From Gemmata palustris (GTDB taxonomy: Bacteria > Planctomycetota > Planctomycetia > Gemmatales > Gemmataceae): a stretch of 64,000 nt of DNA. A program made the position numbers and the translations under genes. Under the pieces are notes generated by a model that did no database searches, was not told where the DNA came from, and was given only the letters and a program-made list of their open reading frames with translations. Of the stretch, positions 1-9,500 are shown in pieces (positions within the stretch are counted from its first letter, which is position 1; every line of letters begins with the position of its first letter). The stretch covers positions 5,270,001 through 5,334,000 of the forward strand of contig NZ_JAGKQQ010000001.1 in the NCBI RefSeq assembly GCF_017939745.1, given 5' to 3'.

Positions 1-1
1 G

Positions 2-202
2 AGCGGCTGCGGGGGGAAAAACCCCGAGGTTACGGCGGAACAGGTGTGCCGGGCGCTGAACCAGCGGTGCGCGGTCATGTTCCGTCGGCGGCGGGGCGTG
101 CCCGACGTACGACACACCAGCAACGTCATCTGCTACCACCAGACGCGCAACGCCCGAGCCGCCAAGTCCCACAAGAAGCAGCGGCATAGGCGGGTCGTCT
201 GA
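2..202 (+). CDS. C-terminal part of an unidentified basic protein, possibly a transposase
   Basis: An open frame runs in from the window edge and stops at TGA 200-202, giving 66 residues of C-terminus. The tail is strongly basic and ends in a run rich in Lys, His and Arg (SHKKQRHRRVV). A segment reading VICYHQTRNARAAKSH resembles the tails of some insertion-sequence transposases, but I cannot assign a family. The start and any catalytic region lie outside the window. The next gene begins 29 bases later on the same strand. It could equally be an ordinary DNA- or RNA-binding protein tail. Confidence 0.4.
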   Translation, partial: SGCGGKNPEVTAEQVCRALNQRCAVMFRRRRGVPDVRHTSNVICYHQTRNARAAKSHKKQRHRRVV

Positions 203-231
203 GCCGGTGACTCGGCGGAGGTGAGGGACAT

Positions 232-702
232 ATGGAGGACGTCGCGAGCCTGCTCGCTCGGATGCAGGAGTTGGAACCGGAGGTACACGTCTACGGGCCA
301 GCCAGCGAGGAGCCGATCGGTCAACTGGAGGCCGCGTTCGGATGCCCGATGCCACCGAGCTATCGGGCGTTCTTGGCGCAGTTCGGTGGGTTCAGCATTA
401 TCGACTCGTCGTACTCGGGGATCATCCGGGGCAGGACCGACGCCTGCCGGGGGTGGGCATGGACCGATACCCTGTACGCCCGAAATTGGTGCCAACTCCC
501 GACCCATTACTTGGTCGTGCAGCCGGACGAGGACGGCTTCAAGTGCCTGGACTTCAGCCGCACCACGCCGGACGGTGAGCACCCAGTGGTCTACCACATG
601 CCGTTCCGCGAGACACCATTCAACGAGATGGCTCCAAGCTACGTGGCGTGGCTCATCGAGGACTTGCAGGCCATGATCGACGCCTGGACTGAGGACGTAT
701 GA
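232..702 (+). CDS. SMI1/KNR4 (SUKH) family protein
   Basis: This 156-residue protein has the features of the SUKH/SMI1-KNR4 superfamily: an N-terminal helix (LLARMQELEPEV), then the segment LEAAFGCPMPPSYRAFLAQFGGF, which matches the family's conserved 'lP.sYr.fl..fnG' turn, and a short C-terminal helix (YVAWLIEDLQAMIDAW). The family length is usually 130-200, so it appears complete. SUKH proteins often act as immunity proteins against polymorphic toxins or as general adaptor domains; here no toxin gene is visible next to it, so the role is open. The ATG is preceded by GGAGGTGAGGG at good spacing. It lies in the accessory part of the window, next to an AT-rich island. Confidence 0.8.
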   Translation: MEDVASLLARMQELEPEVHVYGPASEEPIGQLEAAFGCPMPPSYRAFLAQFGGFSIIDSSYSGIIRGRTDACRGWAWTDTLYARNWCQLPTHYLVVQPDEDGFKCLDFSRTTPDGEHPVVYHMPFRETPFNEMAPSYVAWLIEDLQAMIDAWTEDV

Positions 703-741
703 CGATCTCTCTCAACGGAAACCGGCGCTGTACTGTTAACC

Positions 742-845
742 ACTTCCTGAAAGGCAGAGATAATAATCACAATTATTTACATATTATAAATAATTGTTAA
801 TAATTAATTGATAATTATATAATAATAATATACAATATGCCAATT
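742..845. other. Extremely AT-rich island
   Basis: About 100 bases consist almost only of A and T, built from overlapping ATAAT, TTAAT and AATTAT runs, in a window that is otherwise GC-rich. It lies in a gene-free gap between the SUKH gene and the patatin gene. No open frame of any length crosses it. Such tracts can be foreign DNA, a silencer or nucleoid-protein binding site, or an insertion target. The rest of the 703-1028 gap shows no gene. Confidence 0.8.
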
Positions 846-1028
846 GTCGATGCGGCAGATTTGGGTAGCATCCGCCATTCGCTCACCCTGCGATCATCCC
901 TGCGGCTGGGCCACTACTGGCGATTTCGCAGCGACTCTATTATTTCGTTGATGTCTCGCTGATCAGAGTCTACCATACTCATTTATCTTAACGGATTCCG
1001 CCATGGTCAACAACGCTAGGCTAATTTT

Positions 1029-1056
1029 TTGACTTGCATTAACTATGGCCAATAAT
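1029..1056 (+). promoter_or_regulatory. Sigma70-like promoter for the patatin gene
   Basis: A TTGACT hexamer at 1029-1034 and AATAAT at 1051-1056 are separated by 16 bases. Each differs from the sigma70 consensus by one base. The ribosome-binding site GGAGG (1080-1084) and the ATG at 1094 follow at sensible distance. Upstream lies the AT-rich island, which could act as an UP element. The prediction is by eye only. Confidence 0.45.
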
Positions 1057-1093
1057 ACCCTGGGTTGTTCAAGTAAATCGGAGGATCCGTGGG

Positions 1094-4000
1094 ATGTGGA
1101 CAAAGACGAAAGCCCTATTGCCCACTGCGGCCTCGATTTTCTTCATCGAGGCCCCGTTTCTTACGCTCCTGTCCTTGGTCATGCTGCTCATTACCCTCGG
1201 GGTCGTCGATCTCGAATTGGGATTGTTTCACGTCGTGTGGTGGCCGTCGGTCCGCTGGCCGGAGCTCGAGGTCTTCCTGAACGGGGTCGGGGTGGCACTG
1301 CTGTTCGCGACCCTGGCGTACCTCGGCTACCTGATCCGGGCGCGGCGCGACCCGGAGGTCGTGCGGGATCGGGCGGGGTTGTGCTTACTCCTCGTCCTCC
1401 CGTTCATCCTCCTGTCGATGCTGCCCCTGCTGCCGGCCAGTTCCCTCGGGTTGTTCGTGACGCTGCCGGACACCCTTCCCGCCGAGGGCATCGGCGTGCG
1501 GTATTTGTTCGGCCTGGGGTTGGTCGCGGGCCTCGTAGGTTTCTGGGGCTTGGTCGTGGCAGTGTCCGTCAACTCACCGGACCAGCAATTCGACGTTTAC
1601 CTGTTCCGGGGGACGAAAGCCATCGTGGTGACGTTCGCCGAGGAAGCCCCGTCCAAGGAAGCCGAGTTCGGCCCCGACAAACTCGTGTCGTTGTCGAACT
1701 GGAAAGGGGAGCCGTTCACCGAGATCGACGACGTCGAGAGGATTTCCGGCACACAGTTCAAGATCATCTTCAAACAAGAAGTCGGTGCGGAGGGATTGTA
1801 CCAGTTCACGGTGAAAGCATGCCTGCCGCCGGTGGTGCTCCCCGCCGCGGTCACGCGGACGTTGCGCAGGCACCAGATGACGTTCACCGTGTTCTTCACG
1901 ACACCGCCGGCTGCCTTCCACAAGGAGAACATCGCCGGCATTTGGCCGGAGGACGGTGGCGGGATGGTAGCAGTCGAGCGAGTGTCGCGGCTCCCGAACG
2001 TGCCTCACGCCTACGAGGTCGAACTCAAGGAGGCGATCAAGGATGAGAAGCGGTATTACGTCGCGTTCACGAGCAATCTGCCCGGTGTGGAAGGGCCGGC
2101 ATCCGTGTCCCCGGTGCTCCCACAGGGGACGGAGAAATTCGTGCTGACGTTCGCAGCCCCGCCAGCGGAGGATCCGCCCGCGCTGGACCAGCTTGTCGGG
2201 GTGACGGACGGGAGCGGGCGCGCACTCCCGCACCCGCGGAACCCGACGAGGTTGTCGCCAACCCAGTATGAATTCGAACTCTCGATAGAGGCGAGGGGCA
2301 GGAGAGTGTTCGCCTTCGCGCCGGGTGGCGATTCGCCGCCCCCCACCACCTACGAGCCGGGTCTGCCCGAGGAACACGACGCCGACCCGCCGGTGTGGTT
2401 GCAGGCGAACGGGTTGTTCGCGCTCGTGCTGTTCTTCTTCTGCGTGCCGGTCGGGTACAGTATGGCCGACCCGCTGCACCCGGACTGGCAGAACTACTCG
2501 CCCCTGCCGATCTATCTCGTCACGGGGGTCGGGATCGCGCTGGCATTGGTGACGCTCGTGTTCGCCACGCCGCGGCGGGTGTGGTCGGTGTTCAGGGCCT
2601 TGTCCGGGGGCGTGCTTCCAAGCAACCGGCCGGGGTGGCTCCGCGAACGACCCCGGGCGGTTCGCGAGTTCGGGGTACTTGGGTTCGCACTCGTCGGCTC
2701 GTTCGCGTGGGGCGGGGCCACGGCCAACCTTCTCCCGAACGCCCCCACTCCGCTCACCCTCATCCTCCTCGTGACGGCCTTCCTCGTGTGGATCGGCCTG
2801 GCCTGGTGGCTGGGGGTGGGGCGGAACTCGGCCACCATCGTACGGCACGGTGCGACGACGGTCCTGGTGGTTCTGCTCGGGGTGCTGGTCGGGGCGATCT
2901 TCGCGAGCCCCCCGCAATACGGGAGTATCGGGAAGTGGTTCTGGTTCGGGGTAGCGATCGCCGTGATCGCGCTTTACATCTGCCGCACCTGGATCCGGTC
3001 GCAGGACACGTTCGCGCTGCTCCCTGGGCACCCAACGTGGCTGCTCCGCCTGTGCAGCGTGGTTTCCGCCGGGTTGCTGGCCGCGGTCGTGGTTCTCGCG
3101 ACGTTCTCGAAGCTGCACAAGATGCCGGCCGCGATGAGCCTGAGCTTGCTGTTCGTGCTGTTCGGGATCGCGTACGGGGCGCTCAAGTTCTACGCCGACC
3201 GGAAGTTCTATCCGCTGCTCATCGCCGCCACGTTGCTAGTCGCCTTCGTCGGTGGCACCCGCCCGTATCAGCACCGGCTAGAAGCCCTGGCCCCGTACTA
3301 TCGGCTCAACGATTCGGCGGGCCGGGAGCCGTGCGACCGGATGTTCACGGACGGAGTCGGTACGGGCAAACCGGACCTCGCCAAGTACGCGGGGTACGTC
3401 GAGGCTTACCAGAAGACGGCGAGGGACGAGAAGAACGGCCGGCTTCAACTCGACAACGACGACATCCTCGGGAAGTGGCGGGACAAGCTGAAGACCGACG
3501 CGAACTCGAAACCGCCGCTGGTGATCGTGACCACGGCGGGCGGGGCGAGTACGTCTGCGATCTACACCTACGCCGTCCTCCGGGAACTCGAACACAAGTG
3601 CCCCGACTTCCACCGCCACGTGCGTCTCATCACCGGGGCATCCGGCGGGATGTTCGGGGCCGCCCACTACCGCGCCGTGATCGGTGAGGTGTACGCACAG
3701 CACTCGGGCCTCCTCAAGGACAAGAAGGCCGAGTTCCGCAAGAAGTTGCTCGACGAACTCGACGCCCGCGAGAAGCAACTGGACGACGATTTCCTCAGCC
3801 CCATCGTCCAGACTATGGCGTTCAAGGATGTGCCGCGGCTCCTCGGGTGCCCGTTCGGTTACGCGGACGATCGCGGCGCGAGGCTCGAGTCGGCCTGGCG
3901 TCGGAGCTTGAGCAAGTCGGACGATAAGGCCGCCTTGGACGGCTCGCTCGAGCGGACGTTCGCCGAACTCCGGCAACAGGAGCAGGAACACCTGCTCCCG

Positions 4001-4816
4001 AGCATGGTGTTCACCCCGATGATGATCGAGGACGGCCGCCCGCTCGTCATCAGCACCCTGGACCTGACCGAAGTGACACGGACGAGCCTGAAGACGGACC
4101 CGCTCCGCCCGTACCGGGCGCTCGAATTCTTCAAGCTGTTCCCCGAACACGGGTGGAGCCTGAAGCTCTCTACGGCGGTGCGACTGAACGCTTCGTTCCC
4201 GTGGCTGTCACCGGGCGTGAGCCTCCCGACGCTGCCCCCGCGGCGGCTCGTGGACGCCGGGTACTACGACAACTACGGGATGGACACCGCCCTGGCGTGG
4301 ATCGGCCGCGGGTGGGACGCAGACCCGACGAAGCCCACTCCCCGGCCTCTGACCGAGTACGCGTCCCGCGTCCTGCTGGTGAACATCCGGCCGTACATGC
4401 GGGACGACGTGACGGAGTCGCCGCTGAGCGCCGAGGAACTGGACTTCCGCAAAGATCGGACGCAACTCCGGCCCACGCTGATCGACCCCGCCGCCCCCCT
4501 GACCGGCCCACCGGAGGGCGGGAATGCGGCCCGGAAGACGGGGATGATCGCACGGAACAACAACCTGCTCGACACGCTGCTTCAGATTCCCACAGTCGGC
4601 GACCCGCCACCCGCGCCGAACCCCAAGCAGAAGTCGATCACCCTTCCCCCCGTGCAGGCCATAACCTTCCGCGGGAACAGTGTGGCGTCGCTGAACTGGA
4701 CCCTCCCGAAGTGGGAGCGGACGGGACTTCGAGATACCGCGAGCAAGGCGTTCGACGAGAGCACGCCGAAGGGGGCAGAGTTGATGAAGGTGATGCGCAA
4801 GGGCCTTGGGAAGTGA
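1094..4816 (+). CDS. Polytopic membrane protein with C-terminal patatin-like phospholipase domain
   Basis: The 1240-residue product starts at an ATG 9 bases after GGAGG. The N-terminal part has about four hydrophobic segments (residues 15-180). A soluble, beta-rich region follows (about 185-430). A second block of roughly nine membrane helices spans about 435-730. The cytosolic C-terminus has a glycine-rich oxyanion segment (VTTAGGASTSAIY), a GASGG nucleophile elbow with Ser850, and VDAGYYDN with Asp1054, so the Ser-Asp dyad of patatin-like lipases is complete. Patatins cleave acyl chains from membrane phospholipids. Tethering one to a large membrane domain suggests action on the host's own bilayer. 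It is much longer than plain patatins (300-400). It opens an island with CFA synthase and hydrolase-NACHT genes downstream. The function within that set is inferred. Confidence 0.85.
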   Translation: MWTKTKALLPTAASIFFIEAPFLTLLSLVMLLITLGVVDLELGLFHVVWWPSVRWPELEVFLNGVGVALLFATLAYLGYLIRARRDPEVVRDRAGLCLLLVLPFILLSMLPLLPASSLGLFVTLPDTLPAEGIGVRYLFGLGLVAGLVGFWGLVVAVSVNSPDQQFDVYLFRGTKAIVVTFAEEAPSKEAEFGPDKLVSLSNWKGEPFTEIDDVERISGTQFKIIFKQEVGAEGLYQFTVKACLPPVVLPAAVTRTLRRHQMTFTVFFTTPPAAFHKENIAGIWPEDGGGMVAVERVSRLPNVPHAYEVELKEAIKDEKRYYVAFTSNLPGVEGPASVSPVLPQGTEKFVLTFAAPPAEDPPALDQLVGVTDGSGRALPHPRNPTRLSPTQYEFELSIEARGRRVFAFAPGGDSPPPTTYEPGLPEEHDADPPVWLQANGLFALVLFFFCVPVGYSMADPLHPDWQNYSPLPIYLVTGVGIALALVTLVFATPRRVWSVFRALSGGVLPSNRPGWLRERPRAVREFGVLGFALVGSFAWGGATANLLPNAPTPLTLILLVTAFLVWIGLAWWLGVGRNSATIVRHGATTVLVVLLGVLVGAIFASPPQYGSIGKWFWFGVAIAVIALYICRTWIRSQDTFALLPGHPTWLLRLCSVVSAGLLAAVVVLATFSKLHKMPAAMSLSLLFVLFGIAYGALKFYADRKFYPLLIAATLLVAFVGGTRPYQHRLEALAPYYRLNDSAGREPCDRMFTDGVGTGKPDLAKYAGYVEAYQKTARDEKNGRLQLDNDDILGKWRDKLKTDANSKPPLVIVTTAGGASTSAIYTYAVLRELEHKCPDFHRHVRLITGASGGMFGAAHYRAVIGEVYAQHSGLLKDKKAEFRKKLLDELDAREKQLDDDFLSPIVQTMAFKDVPRLLGCPFGYADDRGARLESAWRRSLSKSDDKAALDGSLERTFAELRQQEQEHLLPSMVFTPMMIEDGRPLVISTLDLTEVTRTSLKTDPLRPYRALEFFKLFPEHGWSLKLSTAVRLNASFPWLSPGVSLPTLPPRRLVDAGYYDNYGMDTALAWIGRGWDADPTKPTPRPLTEYASRVLLVNIRPYMRDDVTESPLSAEELDFRKDRTQLRPTLIDPAAPLTGPPEGGNAARKTGMIARNNNLLDTLLQIPTVGDPPPAPNPKQKSITLPPVQAITFRGNSVASLNWTLPKWERTGLRDTASKAFDESTPKGAELMKVMRKGLGK

Positions 4817-5285
4817 CGGCGCGCGACAGCCGCCACCACCGAAACAACACGAGCGGTCCTGAACACCGGCCTTCGTGCGGACACCAGTAACGTCACCGTC
4901 TATACGAGATGCCCGTGAACGAGCCCATCCCCGCCGCCCAACCTGCCGAGTTCTGCCAGGTGCTGGTGAGGGAACTCAATGCGATTCTGCAACGCCGACA
5001 GCAACTCCACGCCGGGCCGGCGACTCGTGTTTCCGACCTCCTGCCGACCTACCGAGCGCGGGAACGTTGCCCGGCTGTGAAAAACACGTTGTCGATTCCA
5101 CTTCCTGCTAGAGTGTCACAATTCTCCTCGGTATAAGGTATTGACCTGGGATTTGGTCACCTGCAGCCCACGCAAAGTTCGCCCGATGAGATCACACTCT
5201 CCCATCGCGGAACCAATCATCGGAACTCGCGAGTTGCTTCACCCACGGTTCGTGCCGGGCAGCCGCGCCGTGACAGGAGCCGTAC
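4817..5285. other. Intergenic gap, no convincing gene
   Basis: About 470 bases separate the patatin and CFA-synthase genes. A 75-codon frame at 4909-5136 starts with ATG but lacks a ribosome-binding site, recognisable domains and homologous motifs, so I do not call it. The second half is less GC-rich than its surroundings and probably carries the promoter for the downstream pair. Confidence 0.5.
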
Positions 5286-6437
5286 ATGCGATTCGGGTCT
5301 GAGCGACGGGTTCGGAGGCTTCTCGAACGTGCTGATGTCTGCGTCGGCGGGAACCGGCCCTGGGACATTGAGGTTCACGACGGGCGGTTCTTCGGGAGCG
5401 TCGCGCGATCGGGCGCGCTCGGGGCAGGCGAGGCGTATTCGGCCGAGTGGTGGGACTGCCCCCGACTCGACCAACTCGTCGAGCGGGTCGTCGCGACGGG
5501 GGCCGTCGATCGGTTCGCGGGGTACCTCGGCCGCGCCCGCGCGGCCTGGCGGCGGGCGTTCGGCAACGGGCGGGGCACGGTCGCCGACATTCACTATGCC
5601 CGCGACCCGGCGTTCTTCCGGGCGTGGCTCGGCCCGACTCTGAACTACTCGTGCGGGTACTGGCGGTCGGCGACGAACCTGGACGACGCCCAGCGGCACA
5701 AGATGAGCTTGATAGCCGCCAAACTCCAACTCGGGCCGGGGGACCGGGTGCTGGACATCGGGTGCGGGTGGGGCGGACTGGCCCGGTACCTGGGGGAGGT
5801 CGGGTGCAGGGTGGTCGGGGTGACGAACACCCCGGCGCAGGCGGCGTTCGCGCAACGGCACTGTGCCGGGCTGGACGTGCGAATCCTGGGGTGTGACTTC
5901 CGCGACCCTCAAGTCCGAGCGGCCGGGCCGTTCGACCGGGTCGTTTCGGTCGGGATGTTCGAGCACGTCGGCCGCCGGCACCACGGCGAGTTCCTCAACT
6001 TGTGCCGACACGTGCTACCGCCCGGAGGGCTGGCACTCCTCCACACCATGGGCCGGACGACCCCCGGCGACTTCGACTCGTGGACCGATCGGTACATCTT
6101 CCCGAATAGTTACGTGCCGTCGATGGCGGACATTGTGGAGGCCGCGGCGGGGCGGTTCGTTGTCGAGGACTGGCACAACTTCGGTGCCGACTACGACCGC
6201 ACCCTGATGGCATGGCACGCCGGGTTCGAGCAATGGGCGAAGGTCCAGTCCCCGCCGTGTGACCCGCACTTCTACCGGACGTGGCGGTACTACCTGTTGA
6301 CGTATGCCGGGTACTTCCGGACTCGCCAGCGGGCGCAGTTGTGGCAGATCGTGCTGGCGAAGGACGGGGTTGCGGGTGGATACCGGTCGGTTCGCGACGT
6401 GTGCCCCACTGCCCGGCCCGAGGTTAAGAAGGTCTGA
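5286..6437 (+). CDS. Cyclopropane-fatty-acyl-phospholipid synthase family methyltransferase
   Basis: The 383-residue product carries the class I SAM-binding motif VLDIGCGWGG (about 155-164) and the hallmark residues of CFA synthases: YSCGYW (the active-site Cys motif), GMFEHVG (conserved Glu), LLHTMGR (conserved His) and a Tyr in FGADYDRT. These enzymes use S-adenosylmethionine to add a methylene bridge across cis double bonds of acyl chains in membrane phospholipids. Length matches E. coli Cfa (382). The ATG follows CAGGAG at 6-7 bases. The hydrolase-NACHT gene begins 89 bases downstream on the same strand, so the two may be cotranscribed. A desaturase, which could make the unsaturated substrate, lies 4 kb away. 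Confidence 0.93.
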   Translation: MRFGSERRVRRLLERADVCVGGNRPWDIEVHDGRFFGSVARSGALGAGEAYSAEWWDCPRLDQLVERVVATGAVDRFAGYLGRARAAWRRAFGNGRGTVADIHYARDPAFFRAWLGPTLNYSCGYWRSATNLDDAQRHKMSLIAAKLQLGPGDRVLDIGCGWGGLARYLGEVGCRVVGVTNTPAQAAFAQRHCAGLDVRILGCDFRDPQVRAAGPFDRVVSVGMFEHVGRRHHGEFLNLCRHVLPPGGLALLHTMGRTTPGDFDSWTDRYIFPNSYVPSMADIVEAAAGRFVVEDWHNFGADYDRTLMAWHAGFEQWAKVQSPPCDPHFYRTWRYYLLTYAGYFRTRQRAQLWQIVLAKDGVAGGYRSVRDVCPTARPEVKKV

Positions 6438-6526
6438 GGCCTCTTCGGCCGACGCACCGGATCCAAACCGTTCTGGGAGAACTTGGCCGGATTCCAGGCT
6501 CCCCGTCTCGCCGCAGGAGTACGCCC

Positions 6527-9500
6527 ATGAGTAACGAATCCCCACCCTGGTCGCCGTCGCCGGGGTTCTGGAAGGTGCTCGACCACTTGCAAGGCACGAA
6601 ACACGAGGCCGACCGGACCCACCCGAACTACGTCGAGTCGTTCCTGCTCGTGTTCGTCCACGGGGTACTCTCGACCCATGAGAGCACCTGGATGCGCCCG
6701 CAGAGTTGGCTCCGCGGGCGTCCCGCCGTGGACTTCCCGCAGCAGCTGCTCCTCCAACTAGGGGTAGACCTAGACATCCTGAACTTCCGCTATCCGAGCC
6801 GGTGGTGCCAGGAGGCGAACGAAAGCGACGCGGCGGAGAAACTCGCCACCTGTCTGAGCAGCCACTTCCAGTCCCACCGGAACATCGTCTTCATCACCCA
6901 CAGCAACGGCGGGATCGTGCTGAAGCGGTTCCTCGCCGACGGGTTTGCCCTCAGCGTCGAGCAACTCGACCGCGTCATCACCCCCGCCGGAGACTTCGAC
7001 CCGAAACTCGCCATGCACACGCCCTGGGGCCGGACCCGCGGGATCATCAACTTCGACGTGCCCCACTTCGGCGGGGCGAAGTGGTTGACCGACATCGGGG
7101 CCGCCGGGACCAGCCTTCTCGGCCCGGTGCTGCGGAAGTTCCAGAAGGTCCGCGAGGCATTGAAGCTCAATGAGCGGCTCGGGATTAACGCCCCGGTCTG
7201 GGGCTGGAACAAGATTTTCCGGGAGCTAAAGCCCACCGACGTGGAACTCAAAAAGCTCCACCGCGACCACCTCGCCCAGCTTACCGGGTTGGCGGATAAG
7301 CAGTACCCGGCCCCAGCCGTGCGGGATGTGATCGCGAACGAACCGGGCGTGATCCTCCTCCCCAAGCAAGACGTGCGAAAGGTTGACGCCGCCGGGAGGG
7401 TCGTGTGGAAGGACCAGGACGGACGGATCTATCAGAGCCTTCCCGGCAACCACTCGTCGGTCAAGGTTCCGTCAGGGTTCGACCAGTCGTCGCTGCTCAA
7501 CTTACTGGCCGGGTCGAGTGAGGCGAGCGAGCGAGCGATTCCCGAGAGTGGGTGGCTCGGCGGGCTACGAGACTGGCGGAGCGTGACCGCAGCCGAGTTG
7601 CTACTACGGCGGCTCATCTGCGACCGCCTGATCCGCGCCGATCGGCCGATCGGTCAACCGGTGGACGTCACGACGCAGGCCGGACTGCTCGCGGACACCG
7701 TGAGCCGCATCGAGCGCAGCCAGACGCGGGTTCAAGTCGTCGGCCCGCCGGGAGTCGGGAAGTCCACAGTCCTGCGGCTCCTCGCCCGGAGGTACGGGGT
7801 GGAGTACCTGGCGAACTGGTACGACCGGAACCGGCGGCTGCCGCTCTTCCTCCAACTCCGCGACCCGGTATTCGCCTCCGTCCGTCCGCCCCGGTCGGTG
7901 CGGTCAGCGAACCCTGGTCGGCTGTTACTCCTTCGGATCGCGCGGGCGTGGTGCAAGCAGGCCAACGCGCTGCACGCGGACGGCGACTCGTTCACGGTCG
8001 GGTGGTTCGTCCGGCGGTTGCGCGACCCGGCTCTCCGGAGCGTGATCGTGGTGGATTCGATCGACGAATTCCTGGCCCAGCCCAGGCACCGCGACCTGAC
8101 GCTCGAGGACATCGCCAGTGCATTCGGGGAACTGAACCGCGTATTCGCCGACTCGCCCAACGTAGCGGTGGTCGCGGCGACGCGGATCAGCATCGGCCCC
8201 GGCGACCCATCCGCCTCGACCCGTGAGCGGGTCGAGGGACTGGATTTGCTCGGGAAAGGGCAACCGACAGCGCCGCTCTGGGAGATGTCCGAGGAAGATT
8301 GCCAGATCAGTTTCCCGAAGGTCGGCGCGCTCCTCGATCGGGTCGAGGAGAACGTCCGCCGGATGCTCTTGACTCCGTTGTTCGCCCGCATCTTTAACGA
8401 GACCCCGACTCCCGACAAGCTCGCGGAGATGCTGACCAGCCCGACCGAGACGTTCCGGGGTGCGCTGGACGAGTTGTACCGGCACAGCGGGCTGCGCGAC
8501 TCGGAGAAATTCGAACAGCACCCGCCCACCGGGTCCGCCTGGACGTCGGCTCTGGCCGTGGTCGCCTGGTGGATGCTCGTCAAGCTCCGGCCGTCACTCC
8601 CTGTCCCGCCCGAGACCGAAACGGGCGGCGACTTCTGGGGCGAACTCGACTCCATGCACGTCCCTGCCCTCCTGGCCAGCGGGGTCGGCATCCTCAAGGA
8701 CCGGCAACTCCGCGACCTGCTCCTGAGCCGGACGATCCTGCGGCCCGTCACCACCGCGAAGGGGATGGACGAGTACGTGGTATATCACAAGGAGTTTGAG
8801 GACTTCTTGCGGGCGTGGTACCTGGCCGCGTGCATCGGAGTGGGGCAGTTCGGCGACCTCGCCAGCCGCGCTCTGAACACCCAGATCTTCACCGTCGCGG
8901 GGGAGTTGCTCCAGACACGCGGGGTCGTCATCGACCAGACGCTCGTCCGGCAGATCGTGAAGGAGTCGCGAGACCGGAACCACTGGTTCGTGTTCGGGAA
9001 CGTCGGGGCGGTGATCGGGAACTCGTTCCTGGCGCTCCAGCCCACAGCCGTCCCCGAGTTGCTGGAAGTGCTGCTGCCGCCGGCACACGCAGGCGGGCAC
9101 CCGGTGTCCGAGATCGACCCAACCGTGCGGATCATCATGCTCGCGAACTGGGCGAGGCGGGCGCTAAGGTGCGCCGACCCCAAAACGGCCAACAAAGACC
9201 TCGGTGCCAAGATTTTGCTGAACGGCCTGACCGCGGACGCCCCTGGCGGGCTGGCCGGTTACGCCGCCTCCGAAGCGTTCGACCCGCTGACCCGTAGTGT
9301 CGCCGCCTCCTACTTGAGGGAGTTCGCTGACCGGTGCGGGACAGCACTACCGAAGCCCCCACCGGGGAGTGGGTTTCTAGACGGCACCAGCGCGGTGGTC
9401 AAGAAGTGCGCGGCATTTCTCGACCCGAAGCAGGGCGACAAGCGGCTCACCCCGGAACAATACCAGACGCTCGAACAGGGGTGGTGCCGGGTGGTGCTGA

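Noticed and set aside
1574..3118. 514-codon minus-strand open frame in the patatin gene
   Set aside because: Extremely Arg/Pro/Glu-rich translation, no ribosome-binding site; the plus-strand gene has membrane helices and a catalytic motif.
4909..5136. 75-codon open frame between the patatin and CFA genes
   Set aside because: No ribosome-binding site, no motif, atypical composition.
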